Source: Selaginella moellendorffii (taxonomy: Eukaryota; Streptophyta; Lycopodiopsida; Selaginellales; Selaginellaceae). From it: DNA of 64,000 bases. Below the pieces are notes generated by a model, which saw only the letters and a list, made by a program, of their open reading frames with translations, searched no databases and was not told where the DNA came from. Numbering within the stretch: position 1 is the first letter of the stretch; each line of letters opens with the position of its first letter. A program made the position numbers and the translations under genes. Positions 46,893-57,233 of this stretch are shown piece after piece. The stretch is from positions 370,586 through 434,585 of the forward strand of contig NW_003314320.1 in assembly GCF_000143415.4 (NCBI RefSeq), read 5' to 3'.

Positions 46893-49800
46893 ACTCCACC
46901 ACCCATAGACGAAGTTCGATGTCCTCATCGAACGGTAAACCCTTTCATAAAGTAACACCCGCACGTGTTACCATTTCCATCCTTGGCACCTAGCCAATAG
47001 TTGTCTATGGTTTGACACCAAAGGCTCACCATGCCTTGTCTATCGTCTAAGGAGCATAGCCCCTCCAACTTAGAGGCTCATTCGACCACTTGTGGTGGTT
47101 CTCTCCTTTTATTGGTTTAGTTCTCACTAAACCTGTTAGAGACACCTTCTCTAACTCAATCTCACTACTCATTCTCGAGTAGTCTCAATTTCCATCGATA
47201 TAACCTTTGCACTTTGGGAACTTTGAATTTTGACTTCTTGGAGTCAATTTCTTAGGTGTCTCCGACACCTTGCCTTGCACCTTTTGTGCAACTCCACTTC
47301 CCATCCTAGGAAGTTCTCTACTCGAGGGCACCATCATCCTCTCTTCTATTTCGTGCCAAAGTTCCAGTTATCATACTTTGTGCTAGGGCTGTTCATGGCC
47401 CTATCATTTGGCTACCTTACCGCTCCCTCCCTTGGAGCTTCCACTTTCGCCAAATCGGAGCATTTCGGATTCCCTCCTTGGAAACACACTTCCTTTCCCG
47501 CAACTTGTTAGCGTCCAACACATTAGTGTTCCCCGCCTAACTTTGTCACTTGGATTCCTTCCAAGGGATTCCACGGCCCTATCTTGGCCACTCATCTTTT
47601 GCTCCTATCCGTTGATTGTTGCACCAAGCAACATCGAATCTCTACCTCCCTCCTTGAGGTGTTGTTTTGGTTCCATAGCAAAGACTCTTCTTTGCCAAGT
47701 CCGGAGGATGTTCACCCCTAGTACGTCTCTTTAGCATCTTCTGCTATGGGCTCTATCCACGGCCCAACTTCGTGACCCTCCTATGGGTCTTTTATAGAGA
47801 CTACTTTCCTCGGACTCACTATGCCATCGCACGGACATAGTTTATTTCCCTTAGGTGCTCTTCCCTTTTGGTCATCACGACCAAGCCACACCACCTTAAA
47901 CAGTTCAATTTCAACATTTTGAACCAAGAACTTCATTCCTTAGCCAACCAAGGACCTTGTCCTTATCTGGCCATAAGATCACCTAGTGATCTCACCTTGG
48001 CACCTTAATAGAGTTGCCAAGAGGTACTTGGTCTTCTAGACCTCCAAGTTGTTGACTATAACCCCGGGGGCATCCCCCACACTTGGCGGTGCACCCAAGC
48101 CAGCCCTTACGACCAAGGGTTCATAGCAACTGAGATTAGGTGTCCCCATCTCACTCACCACGCCCTTGGTGCCACTTGCACCAAAGCGTTCAAGTTAGAT
48201 ATGCTGAGCTTTCACACTAAGCAATCTAACCGTGCATCACGACTCCGAGGCATCCCTCGCTTGGAGGTGTGCCCAAACCAGTCTCCCCACTGAGAGTCCA
48301 TGACCACCGAAATATGAGTGTCCTCATATTCCAAACCATCACCACGCCCTAGTGATTTGGGACTCGAACCCAAGCACTAGAGGGTCGGGACTCGAACCCA
48401 ACCTCCGTATATGCATCTACGGACGGCATCACACAAGATGCCTGGCGTGACTCCCCACGCCGGTGCACCAACTTATTTTTAAAGCGCGCTACAGATCACA
48501 GCTTAGGAATCTAGTTCCTCCACACTGCCAAGTCCTCTCACTTGACATGTCTGTGATCATGCATGGACTCCTCCATGCTCGGCCCCATGGCCCACCCTTT
48601 TTGAAGTTATCACCTTCAACTAGGGTATTTGTTCCCCCGACGTGCCAATCTCGCTTGGCAAGTCCTCCGACCACTGTAACATGGTTCCTGCATAAGCGTG
48701 AAAGTCCTTGACTATCGACTTTCGTTCAAAGCCCTCTCTTTGAACACTCGGGAACTACTTCCCTAACCTTGATAGCCTTGCCTCATGGCAAGCTTCAAGA
48801 CCACGCTTCTGCTGCGCCAATCTGATTTCGCGCGTTCCATGAACCATTTACACTTGGCCTTTCTAGGTACTAAGCTACCTAGAATCATCTTTGGGAACCT
48901 TGAAGGAACTCTGTCCCTCAGCTTGCTAAGGCCTCCCTTTTTGCAAGCCTTCCAAATGCCACATAGTCTAACATGGACAATTCCATATTTTAGACTCTCC
49001 ATGGCATCACGGTTGCTAGCGGCAACACCCTCGAGCCCCCACTTGATTCTCCACTCCCAGCTGGCATAACCAACCTTGGTTATGCCCTTTGATTCTTACG
49101 GTTCGGTTCAATCCCCTTACTTCTTGCTTTTTGGCTTCACACCTTTCCTTTGGTCATTCTCCTCCTGACCAGGAGGATAGCTTTGCACTTTCTATCATGC
49201 TTTAGCAAGTATTCTTAGGGATGAACCTACCCAATAGCCTAGGGAGTGGTTCCTCAATCCGGGTATGCTCACCTTATAATCCCACACACTGGGATTACAT
49301 TGTTGCTTATGGGCCTTTACATGCCCATCACTAGCCTTGCCAAAATTCCATTTTTGGCTTTGTCCAACTCGGGTAGACAGTCCTCTCCTGTCTCCACAAC
49401 CTTGGACATTTGGATAGCACCTTCTATCCATCATTCGCTAGGGACTTAGTCCCTTGGGCTTTATCCATTGCCCCCGCGACATCAAACACCACCTTTTGGT
49501 GTTCTAGAGTGTTCGGGTGTCCCAATGATGGCTTTCTTGATAATGAGTATTTCCTTTTATGACATTGACTTACTACATCGCAACACAAGCAACTTATCCC
49601 CCGTAAGGGTATATCCAACTTCCCTATGCTATTAAGAAGTCTTGGGTAGCTACCTTCTACCCGTTTAACTAGTTATTTTGCACCTCTTGCTTAGTTGCCT
49701 CATAGTTGTCAAGTCCTACAACTCATTGCTTGGTGCTTTCACACCTCCATCATTATCTGGGTCACCACACTCCAACTGCATGCTCTGCAGCATAGGCTAT

Positions 49801-50948
49801 GCTATTCCCATTTCCATTGGGATTCCTTTGGCAAGGGGTTCTCATGAACCCACCAACATAGCCTCAAGGTATCACACCTTGGCACATTTGGTGTCTCCAC
49901 ACCATCGGCTCCACGAGCCTACCTCTATGACATTTCCCCTTCGTGTCTAAGTCTTTGCCAAGACCAACACCGCTCTTTCTCATGCCAACCATCTGTTAGC
50001 ACTGCACCATAGAGGTCACACACAACTTTATGTCAAAGTTGTTTTCTTCTGGGAACACCTTTCCCATAACTTTAGCATGGCACATTTTGCCATCGATGAG
50101 ATACCCTCTGTTCTCATCCTTGGATCCTATGATCCCCCCCATCCTTTGTGGGGTACAACACACCTCAGTCCAAATGCTTCCATCAGTCCTTTTAGGACCA
50201 TCCGTTGACTCTACTTGAGTCATCCAGCAGTTTTGGACTTGGTTAATCCACAGACCCGTAAGGTCTTACTTGTGAGGCACTAGCTCACTGGAATACACTT
50301 CTTGCATTCCTGTCCTACTCAAAAGGACTATTTTCACAAGTGTTACTCTAACACTTGATTTTGTTCTCTGGGGGCAACCTTTGCCCCTTAGGACTACTTG
50401 TCCATGTGATGAGAACACCAACTCATCCACTTAATACACCCCCAACTCCTTGGGTTGTTCCAGCATTTATTAGAGGTAGCCCCGGCTACCTTTTCAAGGA
50501 CTTGAGTCCTCTTCCGTATTTGACCTCCCACGGTCATTACTTCTGGTCTCACATTCATGAGCACCAACCTCAACTATATGAGGAAAATCTTGTGACTCCT
50601 TTATTGCTTTGGAGTCTTTATCTTTCCCGTGATCCCAACTGTAGTTGTTTACCACAACTACATTAGCCCACTTGCTGAGTCAAACACTCATTTGGATCAC
50701 ATCCTCAACTCTTCTTGAGGAAACCTTTATACTGTTCCCAAGACCCCAAAGTCGTTCCATTATTGGCCCGTTTCTATCCACCATCTCACCTACAAGTTCA
50801 CACCTGAACTGTAGTGGAGAGCCATGTCTTCCCGACTTGCTACTCCTTAAGGATAGGCCCACTCCTAGGACCTTCCGATGCTAACCCTCGTGGTGATATA
50901 CTTGAGCACCAATAGAAGTCGGACTAAGGAACAGCTCCGATACCAAGT
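46893..50948 (-). other. interior of family B element, no recognisable protein
   Basis: About 4 kb with only short open frames (under 120 codons) on both strands. None resembles gag, protease, RT, RNaseH or integrase. Many short ACTTGG-, CCTTGG- and CTTGGT-like words recur, giving a low-complexity texture. Confidence 0.6.
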
Positions 50949-52745
50949 TGTAAGCGACTAAATTTTCCATTCTACTTTAGTCACTTAACCACACCTCTGA
51001 CCACTTGGAGGAGTCTCATTCACAACCTCCATAAGTCCAATCCAGGACTTGGGACTTGCTAGCCCTGAGAATGGCATCCTTGCCACTCAACATTTGCACT
51101 TGGTCCAAGTGCTCCACGTGTCCGATCCCACGACCGACACTCAAAGGTACCACCGACATAGCAGCCCGTTACGCTAAGGCCATGCCCAATCACCTTTGCC
51201 ACACTGGTAGTCCAATACCACTTGCATCACCGTCTTGGCTCTCCAAGACTAGGCAAACCATCCGTGAGTGGTCATCTCAGATCCACTCCTTAGCATCCTT
51301 AGGATGCCCACTGACAAGGGGAATAGCCTTCCCCAATATCCCTCTGTCAGTCCCCACTAAGTCCCTTTCTGCCCCTGGCCGTGTTTGCCAACACTGCCAC
51401 TAGATTGAGACCCACAGGCCCAACCACTAAGTCCCACGGTCCTCTGGGACTTCCTCACCACACGACTGTGTCCTTGGTCACTACCCCAGAGGACTGCTCC
51501 TCTTCCTTTCCACAGTCTGGGCCTTTGGGACAACATTTCGGAACACCGTGGCCTTACGCGAGCCACCTAGGTACTCTCCTCGCCTTCTGCCCTTGGGTGC
51601 TCTAGCCATGGGCTTAGAGCGGGTTCCGTTGAGCCACACCAGGTATCCAAGTAGGTAGTACCACCCACACTTGGACTGGGAGCATCGGCCAGTCAATCTC
51701 CCGGGGGAACTAGAGCCGGCTCTTGAACACTTCACCAAGCTACCCCGCTTGTCGGTCCGTGTTCACTCTAGTCTTGGACTTCCCAGTGGGCAGCTCATCA
51801 CCCAACACTGGGTCCGGCCTTCCTGGGCCAAACTGGCCTTTCCTGGCCAAACTGGCTCCACTGCAATCCTCCCCCTACTATACTTTTGGAGCTCACCAAA
51901 CCCCCCAGGGTCTGGGAGACGAACGCTTTGGGCTTTCACCCTCTCAGGCTCCGGACTCGGACTCAGACTCGGACTCGGACTCGGACTCGGACTCGGATTC
52001 GGACTCGGACTCGGGCTCGGCCTCGGTCTCGGCCTCGGTCTCGGTCTCGGTCCCGATCTCGGTCTCGGTCTCGGTCTCGGTCCCGGTCTCGGTCCCGGTC
52101 TCGGTCTCGACTTCAGACTCCATCTCGGACTCCATCTCGGACTCCATCTCGGACTCCATCTCGGACTCCACCTCGGGTCCATCTCGGGTCCATCTCGGAC
52201 TCCATCTCGGACTCCATCTCGGGTCCATCTCAGACTCCATCTCGGACTCCATTTCGGGTCCATCTCGGGTCCACCTCGGACTCCATCTCGGACTCCATCT
52301 CGGACTCCATCTCGGGTCCATCTCGGGTCCACCTCAGACTCCACTTCGGACTCCATCTCGGACTCCATCTCGGGTCCATCTCGGACTCCACTTCGGACTC
52401 CAACTCGGGTCCATCTCGGGTCCACCTCGGACTCCACTTCGGACTCCATCTCGGACTCCATCTCGGGTCCATCTCGGACTCCACTTCGGACTCCAACTCG
52501 GGTCCATCTCGGACACTCCCACGTGTCATATGTTGGTCCTTTTGGGTCCCTTTTTGGAGCCTTGCCTTTTGCTCGCTTCGTGCTCGTTCCTCGAGCACTT
52601 CGTTGGGAGTTCCACTCCCGCTCTTGACTTTTCAAGTCGGAGCTTTTGGTCCAAACGTGTTACGCTCGTTTGGCTCTCGCTTCGGCCACTACCATGTGGC
52701 GCCCTTCCGGCTCCACTTTGGGGCCTAGGGATTTTGTGTCTCACA
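50949..52745 (-). repeat. family B LTR, right copy (5' LTR in element orientation)
   Basis: 1797 bp, about 350 bp longer than its partner. The excess comes from a longer GGACTCCATCTC array (about 51945-52510) and a segment of about 100 bp missing from the other LTR. Confidence 0.85.
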
Positions 52746-53045
52746 GTACCAAGGGGTGTTAGGAATCTGGAGGCTTGGTGTGCTTGGCTGCTTGTGCCTG
52801 CGGGGAATGTAGCCGAACCTTAAGTCCAGTCTTACCCGGGGAGGGGGATTGGGAGAGATTTGGGAATCCGTAGATGGATGGCTAACACTCCGTTGCTCGT
52901 GCAGTAAGTAGCTGAAACCAAGTAGGAGCTGGTACCATAGGCGAGAACCTTGGCGAGGGAACTTAGCACAAGCCAAGGCAGAGTTGGTCGGATAGGTGAG
53001 GTAAGCTGGTAAATTGGAAAGGAAAAATTTGTGGCTTACAAGAAG

Positions 53046-53912
53046 CTCTTTGAGATCCATAAATGCCTACTCATAGTCTACAAACCAGATGAAAAATGAT
53101 GTTAATCACTTCAGCAATGCTTGCAACCGTGTAGTGTGATTAGAAAGATGATCAACAAAACAATTGAGATATTGCACTTTGCCTAAGAAGTGTTATGCAT
53201 CATTCACACATTTCACAATAGGGAACTTTAGGATAGCCATAAGTTTGTCATGATCAACTTGCAAACCCTCATGAGAAATACAATACCTAAGATTAGTTGT
53301 GTTTTTGAACCCAAATACACATTTCAATTGCTTTATCTTTAAACTAACTTCCTATAGCCGATCTAACACTTTATGAACATTATAGACGTGTTCTTCCCAC
53401 ATCCCCTCCAAATGGATCAAGATATCATCAATAAAGTTAGTAGTTACCTCTATTATGTTACAAAAAACCTCGTCCATCATCTACTAGAAAGTTGCTAGAG
53501 AATTGTTTAAACTAAATGGCATCACTAAGAACTCGTATAAACCAAACGGTATAAAAAAAGCAATCTTAGTAATATATTCTTCAGCCATCAATACTTGCCA
53601 GTAACTAAAAGAAAGATCTAACTTAGTGAATAAATAACTTCTTTTTAGATGATCTAAGAAATCAGTAGTGTGAGGAAAAGGGTACACATTTGCAATCATC
53701 ATTTCATTTAACAAAAAATAGTCAATACAAAAATGAATATTCTCATTAGACTTCATCATAAAATAAGGTTCACATGCCCAAAGACTCCACAACTTTCGAA
53801 TAACACCTTTTTTTAGGATTTCTTTGACATTTGCACGTAAAATCTTGAGCTCTTTGGGTGACCAATGATGAACAACAACCTTGATTGGACAAGCATCCTT
53901 AGTTGGAATAGG
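53046..53912 (-). pseudogene. Ty3/gypsy reverse transcriptase fragment
   Basis: This is the best preserved part of the host gypsy element. Landmarks in order on the minus strand are KEILKKGVIRK, FCIDYFLLNEMMIANVYPFP, LFTKLDLSFSYWQVLMAEEY, FGLYEFLVMPFSLNNSLATF, the FIDD catalytic motif at 53424-53435 and the GLQVDHDKL segment. Several residues normally conserved around the palm are changed, and stops occur near 53500 and 53350 and towards 53070. It is inactive. Confidence 0.8.
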
Positions 53913-53917
53913 ATAAT

Positions 53918-55073
53918 TGTAAGGAACCGACTCCCCGAGATGCCGTAGGCTAAAGGATCCCCAAAAGCATGACCAAAATGACAAAGAGTTCATCGGATGG
54001 GACCGAGTCGAAGATCGAGTCCAAGACCGACTCTGAGACCGAGTTCGAGATCGAGTCCGGGATCGAGTCTGAGGCTGAATCGGAGACCGAGTTCAAGACC
54101 GAGCTCAAGACAGAGTCCGAGATCCAAATCAGGTCCGAGACCGAGTCCGAGGTCGAGTCCGAAGTTGAGCCCGAGATCGGGTCCGAGATCGAGCCCGAGA
54201 TCGAGTCCAAGACCGAGTCCAAAGTCGGGTCCGAAATCGAGTTCGAGATCGAATCTGAGACTAAGTCCAAATACTAATACGGGTCAAGGGGTGAAAGCCC
54301 AAAGCGTGCGTCTCCCAGGGGGGGGGGCTGCAGGGGATTCCAAAAGTATAGTAGGGATAGTGAGGTCCAAGAACTAGTCTTGGAGGAACTCTCCAATGGT
54401 GCTTCCAAACTGACTTGAGGTTGAGATTGAGGCCGAGGGGCCTTGGGTGGGAGTGAGCATGGGCTTGGGTGGTGCTAGAGGGGCCACCCAGGGAAGTGCT
54501 CAAGAGCAACTCCCACTCCCGAAAGGGAAACCAACTACGGTGCTCCCAGCTCATGTGGAGTGGTGCCCCACTTGAGTACCTTGTGGCTCATTGGTCCTCG
54601 CCCTTCCTAGGGGCTTGGGCCTTCCCTTCGGGATGGAAGTGGGGGGTTAGAGGGGGGGTAGAGGTATCCATACTAGGCCGTTAGGCCACGGTGTTTCGCC
54701 CCGATGTCCCGAAACAAGTGTTGCATCCAAGGCTTGGGATTTAGAGGGTCCCATGATCAAGTCTTGTTGTACCAAGGGGTGTTAGGAACCTGGAGGCTTG
54801 GTGTGCTTGGCTGCTTGTGCCTGCGGGGAGTGTAGCCGAACCTTAAGTCCAGTCTAACCCGGGGAGGGGGATTGGGAGGGATTTGGGAATCCGTGGATGG
54901 AAGGCTAACTCTCCGTTGCTCATGCAGTGAGTAGCTGAAACCAAGTAGGACCAAGTAGGAGCTGGTATAATAGGCGAGAACCTTGGCGAGGGAACTTAGC
55001 ACAAGCCAAGGTAGTGTTGGTCGGATAGACGAGGTAAGCTTGCAAATTGGAAAGGAAAAATTTGTGGCTTACA
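53918..55073. mobile_element. solo LTR, family A, uninterrupted copy
   Basis: 1156 bp, TGTAAGGAACCGACTCC to GTGGCTTACA. It is flanked by the target duplication ATAAT (53913-53917 and 55074-55078). It interrupts the gypsy polyprotein between the linker segment at 55079 and the RT start at 53912. It has a run of seven G where the other copy has about 19. Confidence 0.88.
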
Positions 55074-55078
55074 ATAAT

Positions 55079-55750
55079 GTGTTGCAATTTTAGCCCCAAA
55101 CAATAAATTAAATTTAAAGGCATTAGCATACTCCTTCATGAGGCAGTCAACCGCTACAACATAAAGACTGTCGGAGGGATTGGATAAGGAAAGAGATGAA
55201 CAAAATGGAAACATAAAAGGAAGTAATAAGGAAACAAAAGTGATGGAAGCAAAGGTAGAAGCAGAGGGATGAAAAATAATAGAAGTGAGAAAAAAAAAAA
55301 AAAAAAAGATAATATGAGACAAAGAAGAGAAGCGTCAAAGTCACATTTAACATAATTATGCCGCAATGAATATATACCAAGGATAAGGTCAAAAGTTTAA
55401 TTTAGCACCACCTGCAATAACTACAACTCAAGCTTGAGATTACCCATACACACAACTAAGTCCACCTCATCCCCTACAAATGCATATGTATGGTTGTTGT
55501 TATGAAGAATGAAAACTGGCCTTGCCATACGATGCAAATATAAATAGCAATGTATGGCAACAGGCCGAACAATAGAAAATAAACTCAAGCTTGTATCAAC
55601 CAATATGGAAAGAATAATATGAGACCTTTTATTATAAAAATGAACTTGAAAAGTAAATACTAGATGAATTTGTGCCAAGTGAACCCCTTGATAATACTCC
55701 CCAAAAAAAAATGGAGGGGTCATTGACTTACTTATGCAAGGTCCCTCCAC
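55079..55750 (-). pseudogene. gypsy protease-to-RT linker region
   Basis: Minus-strand fragments with HRMARPVFILHNNNHTYAF and LVDTSLSLFSIV (protease-like), then, after a frame change and a poly-A tract (plus strand, about 55291-55309), DCLMKEYANAFKFNLLFGAK. It is part of the host gypsy element, with shifted frames and stops. Confidence 0.55.
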
Positions 55751-56340
55751 TATTCGTGTGACTCTTCATTTTTGGGAAACATCTCAATGTCTAGACTTCC
55801 CACTGCAGCAACACTAACAAAACATTATTAACTCTAAGGTCTCCACCCACGAAATGGGGGTGCCAATCCAGAAAATATTAACAACATCGATAAGTATGAT
55901 CAACTTTATCACATGCCCAATAGTAGATATCACGGTTACAACTATGTCTTTGCCTTTATCCTTGAACTTAGGTAGCAACACTATCAACCTCCATTAGAAC
56001 AAGACCATCTCGCACAAGAAGTGGAGCTAAAGTAAGTGGAATGAAAACTGGAAGAAGTGACATTTTATAATGTTATGCCAAGCGAAGAACATCATCAAGG
56101 GTGGCTGGAGCAATTGCATACACAAGTTTTACAAGATCTTGATGAAATTCTAGCGACAACATTCCCAACTTGATTTGCTCCAACATATTTGGCTCCACAA
56201 AAAATAAGAGGCTGAAAGGCATCATCACAATTATCAGTATATTCAAATGTGCTTTTGAGGATGTCTGAGAAAATGCTCCAATCCTCATTAGTAGCTACAC
56301 TCAAACCATTGTACCATTGTAGTGCCGTTCCTTAGGGACA

Positions 56341-57084
56341 CGTGGGAAACTCATATAAACACTAAGCATCATCCCAAGAATGATATGTGGCAATCACTAT
56401 AAAGTGATTAAACGAATGGTACACATCATTTTATATTATATATAATTAATATTACACAATTATTTAACCTTTCTATTTTTAATATTTTATAATTAAATAA
56501 AATTACTTAAATATAATTATGAGATCCAAGTGTACTACTACGATGCTATATACTAATATTAGCATAGTGGGATTTTGGTAGCTATCGAATGAGTTTCAAT
56601 TTGGACCACTTGCTCCTGTATATAAACTAGGGTTTTTGGGCTAATTGATATACATATTTTTGTATTCTCTTTCCATATTCAATACACTCTCATTGGTGGA
56701 GATGAGGGGCAGCTTTAATTGTCCCTGAGGAGTGCTAGGATTTGGGATTTTAATTTAAATCTAATATTTCTCATAATAAATTATTATCTCTAAACATGTT
56801 TGAAGCATTATATACTTCATTTAATGCCTACTATTTTCTTATAACTTCTCTTAACGTCTTCTCTTTTGCTCTTTCTTTTTCGTTCATCTTCATGGTAAAG
56901 TAATAGCCTCTTCCTCCTTTGATTCTAGAGCAGCAATTGATGCAATTATTCCATGCTATGTAATTGTAGTTAAACAATCAAACTCATTTGATAGCAACAT
57001 TTATGGCACATGGTATAGCTCCTCTTACTCTTGTTGCCAATCCTTGCATCTAATAGGAGTTATTCCATAGTAAGGTTTATAAAT
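56341..57084. other. AT-rich intergenic beyond the gypsy gag
   Basis: No coding region. The segment around 56680-56760 (GATGAGGGGCAGC, then CTAGGATTTGGGA) is loosely repeated at 57355-57425 (GTGAGGGGCACTC, then CTAGTATTTGGGA). Confidence 0.4.
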
Positions 57085-57138
57085 ACATATACATACATAT
57101 ATATATATACATATACATACATATATATACATATACAT

Positions 57139-57231
<93 letters not shown>
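57085..57231. repeat. ATAC/TA microsatellite
   Basis: ACATATACATAC units pass into an uninterrupted (TA)n tract of about 80 bp (about 57144-57230). Any reading frame across it is Tyr/Ile repeats only. Confidence 0.95.

Positions 57232-57233
<2 letters not shown>

Larger units (their letters stand above)
45444..52745 (-). mobile_element. non-autonomous LTR retrotransposon, family B, nested
   Basis: A complete element by structure. The target duplication GTACC is at 45439-45443 and 52746-52750, exactly where the uninterrupted family A copy reads GTACC once. LTRs are 45444-46892 and 50949-52745. In its own orientation each starts TGTGAGACACAAAATCC and ends TTAGTCGCTTACA. A primer-binding site (TGGTATCGGAGC on the minus strand) lies at 50934-50945, three bases inside the LTR, so the element reads right to left. 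A purine-rich GGGTGGTGGAG precedes the other LTR. I find no RT, integrase or protease motif on either strand in the 4.06-kb interior, which makes it a LARD-like, non-autonomous element. The two LTRs differ at about six positions in their first 480 aligned bases by eye, so insertion is fairly recent. Confidence 0.85.
44566..53040. mobile_element. solo LTR, family A, split by a nested element
   Basis: It begins TGTAAGGAACCGACTCC at 44566 and ends TTGTGGCTTACA at 53040. It is flanked by the 5-bp target duplication AGAAG (44561-44565 and 53041-53045). Without the nested insertion at 45444-52745 it is about 1.17 kb (44566-45443 plus 52751-53040), colinear with the second copy at 53918-55073. It sits in the minus-strand gypsy element directly after the codons for FMDLKELL of the RT connection region. 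It contains a GAGTCC-type hexamer array (44640-44940) and a run of about 19 G near 44990. Confidence 0.85.
43046..56340 (-). mobile_element. degenerate Ty3/gypsy retrotransposon, interrupted by nested insertions
   Basis: Minus-strand gypsy polyprotein pieces appear in the right order. Gag-like (HQDLVKLVYAIAPATLDDVL) lies at 56073-56304. A protease-like stretch (ILVDTSLSLFSIV) lies near 55600. The linker before RT (CLMKEYANAFKFNLLF) lies at 55080-55145. RT lies at 53046-53912, with YLFTKLDLSFSYWQVLM and the active site FIDD at 53424-53435, followed by the thumb and connection region (HEGLQVDHDKLMAIL; FMDLKELL). The RNaseH-to-integrase linker (DDHLRLVVP) lies near 44250. Integrase zinc-finger end (CIWCQVYN) is near 43750 and the core (TSAYHSQSNGLVE) near 43400. 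Multiple stops interrupt every part. Three insertions (43793-44122, 44566-53040, 53918-55073) split it. Its own LTRs are not identified. Confidence 0.8.

Noticed and set aside
46166-52823. Long open frames rich in Ser-Asp, Arg-Thr or Gly-Leu dipeptides (up to 366 codons)
   Set aside because: They are translations of the GGACTC and GGACTCCATCTC arrays in the family B LTRs. They appear in several frames and on both strands at once, and other parts of the same frames are LTR sequence.
44566-55073. The two family A LTRs read as the pair of one gypsy element with the RT between them
   Set aside because: Each LTR has its own 5-bp target duplication (AGAAG and ATAAT), and gypsy coding sequence continues outside both. 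They are independent solo LTRs.
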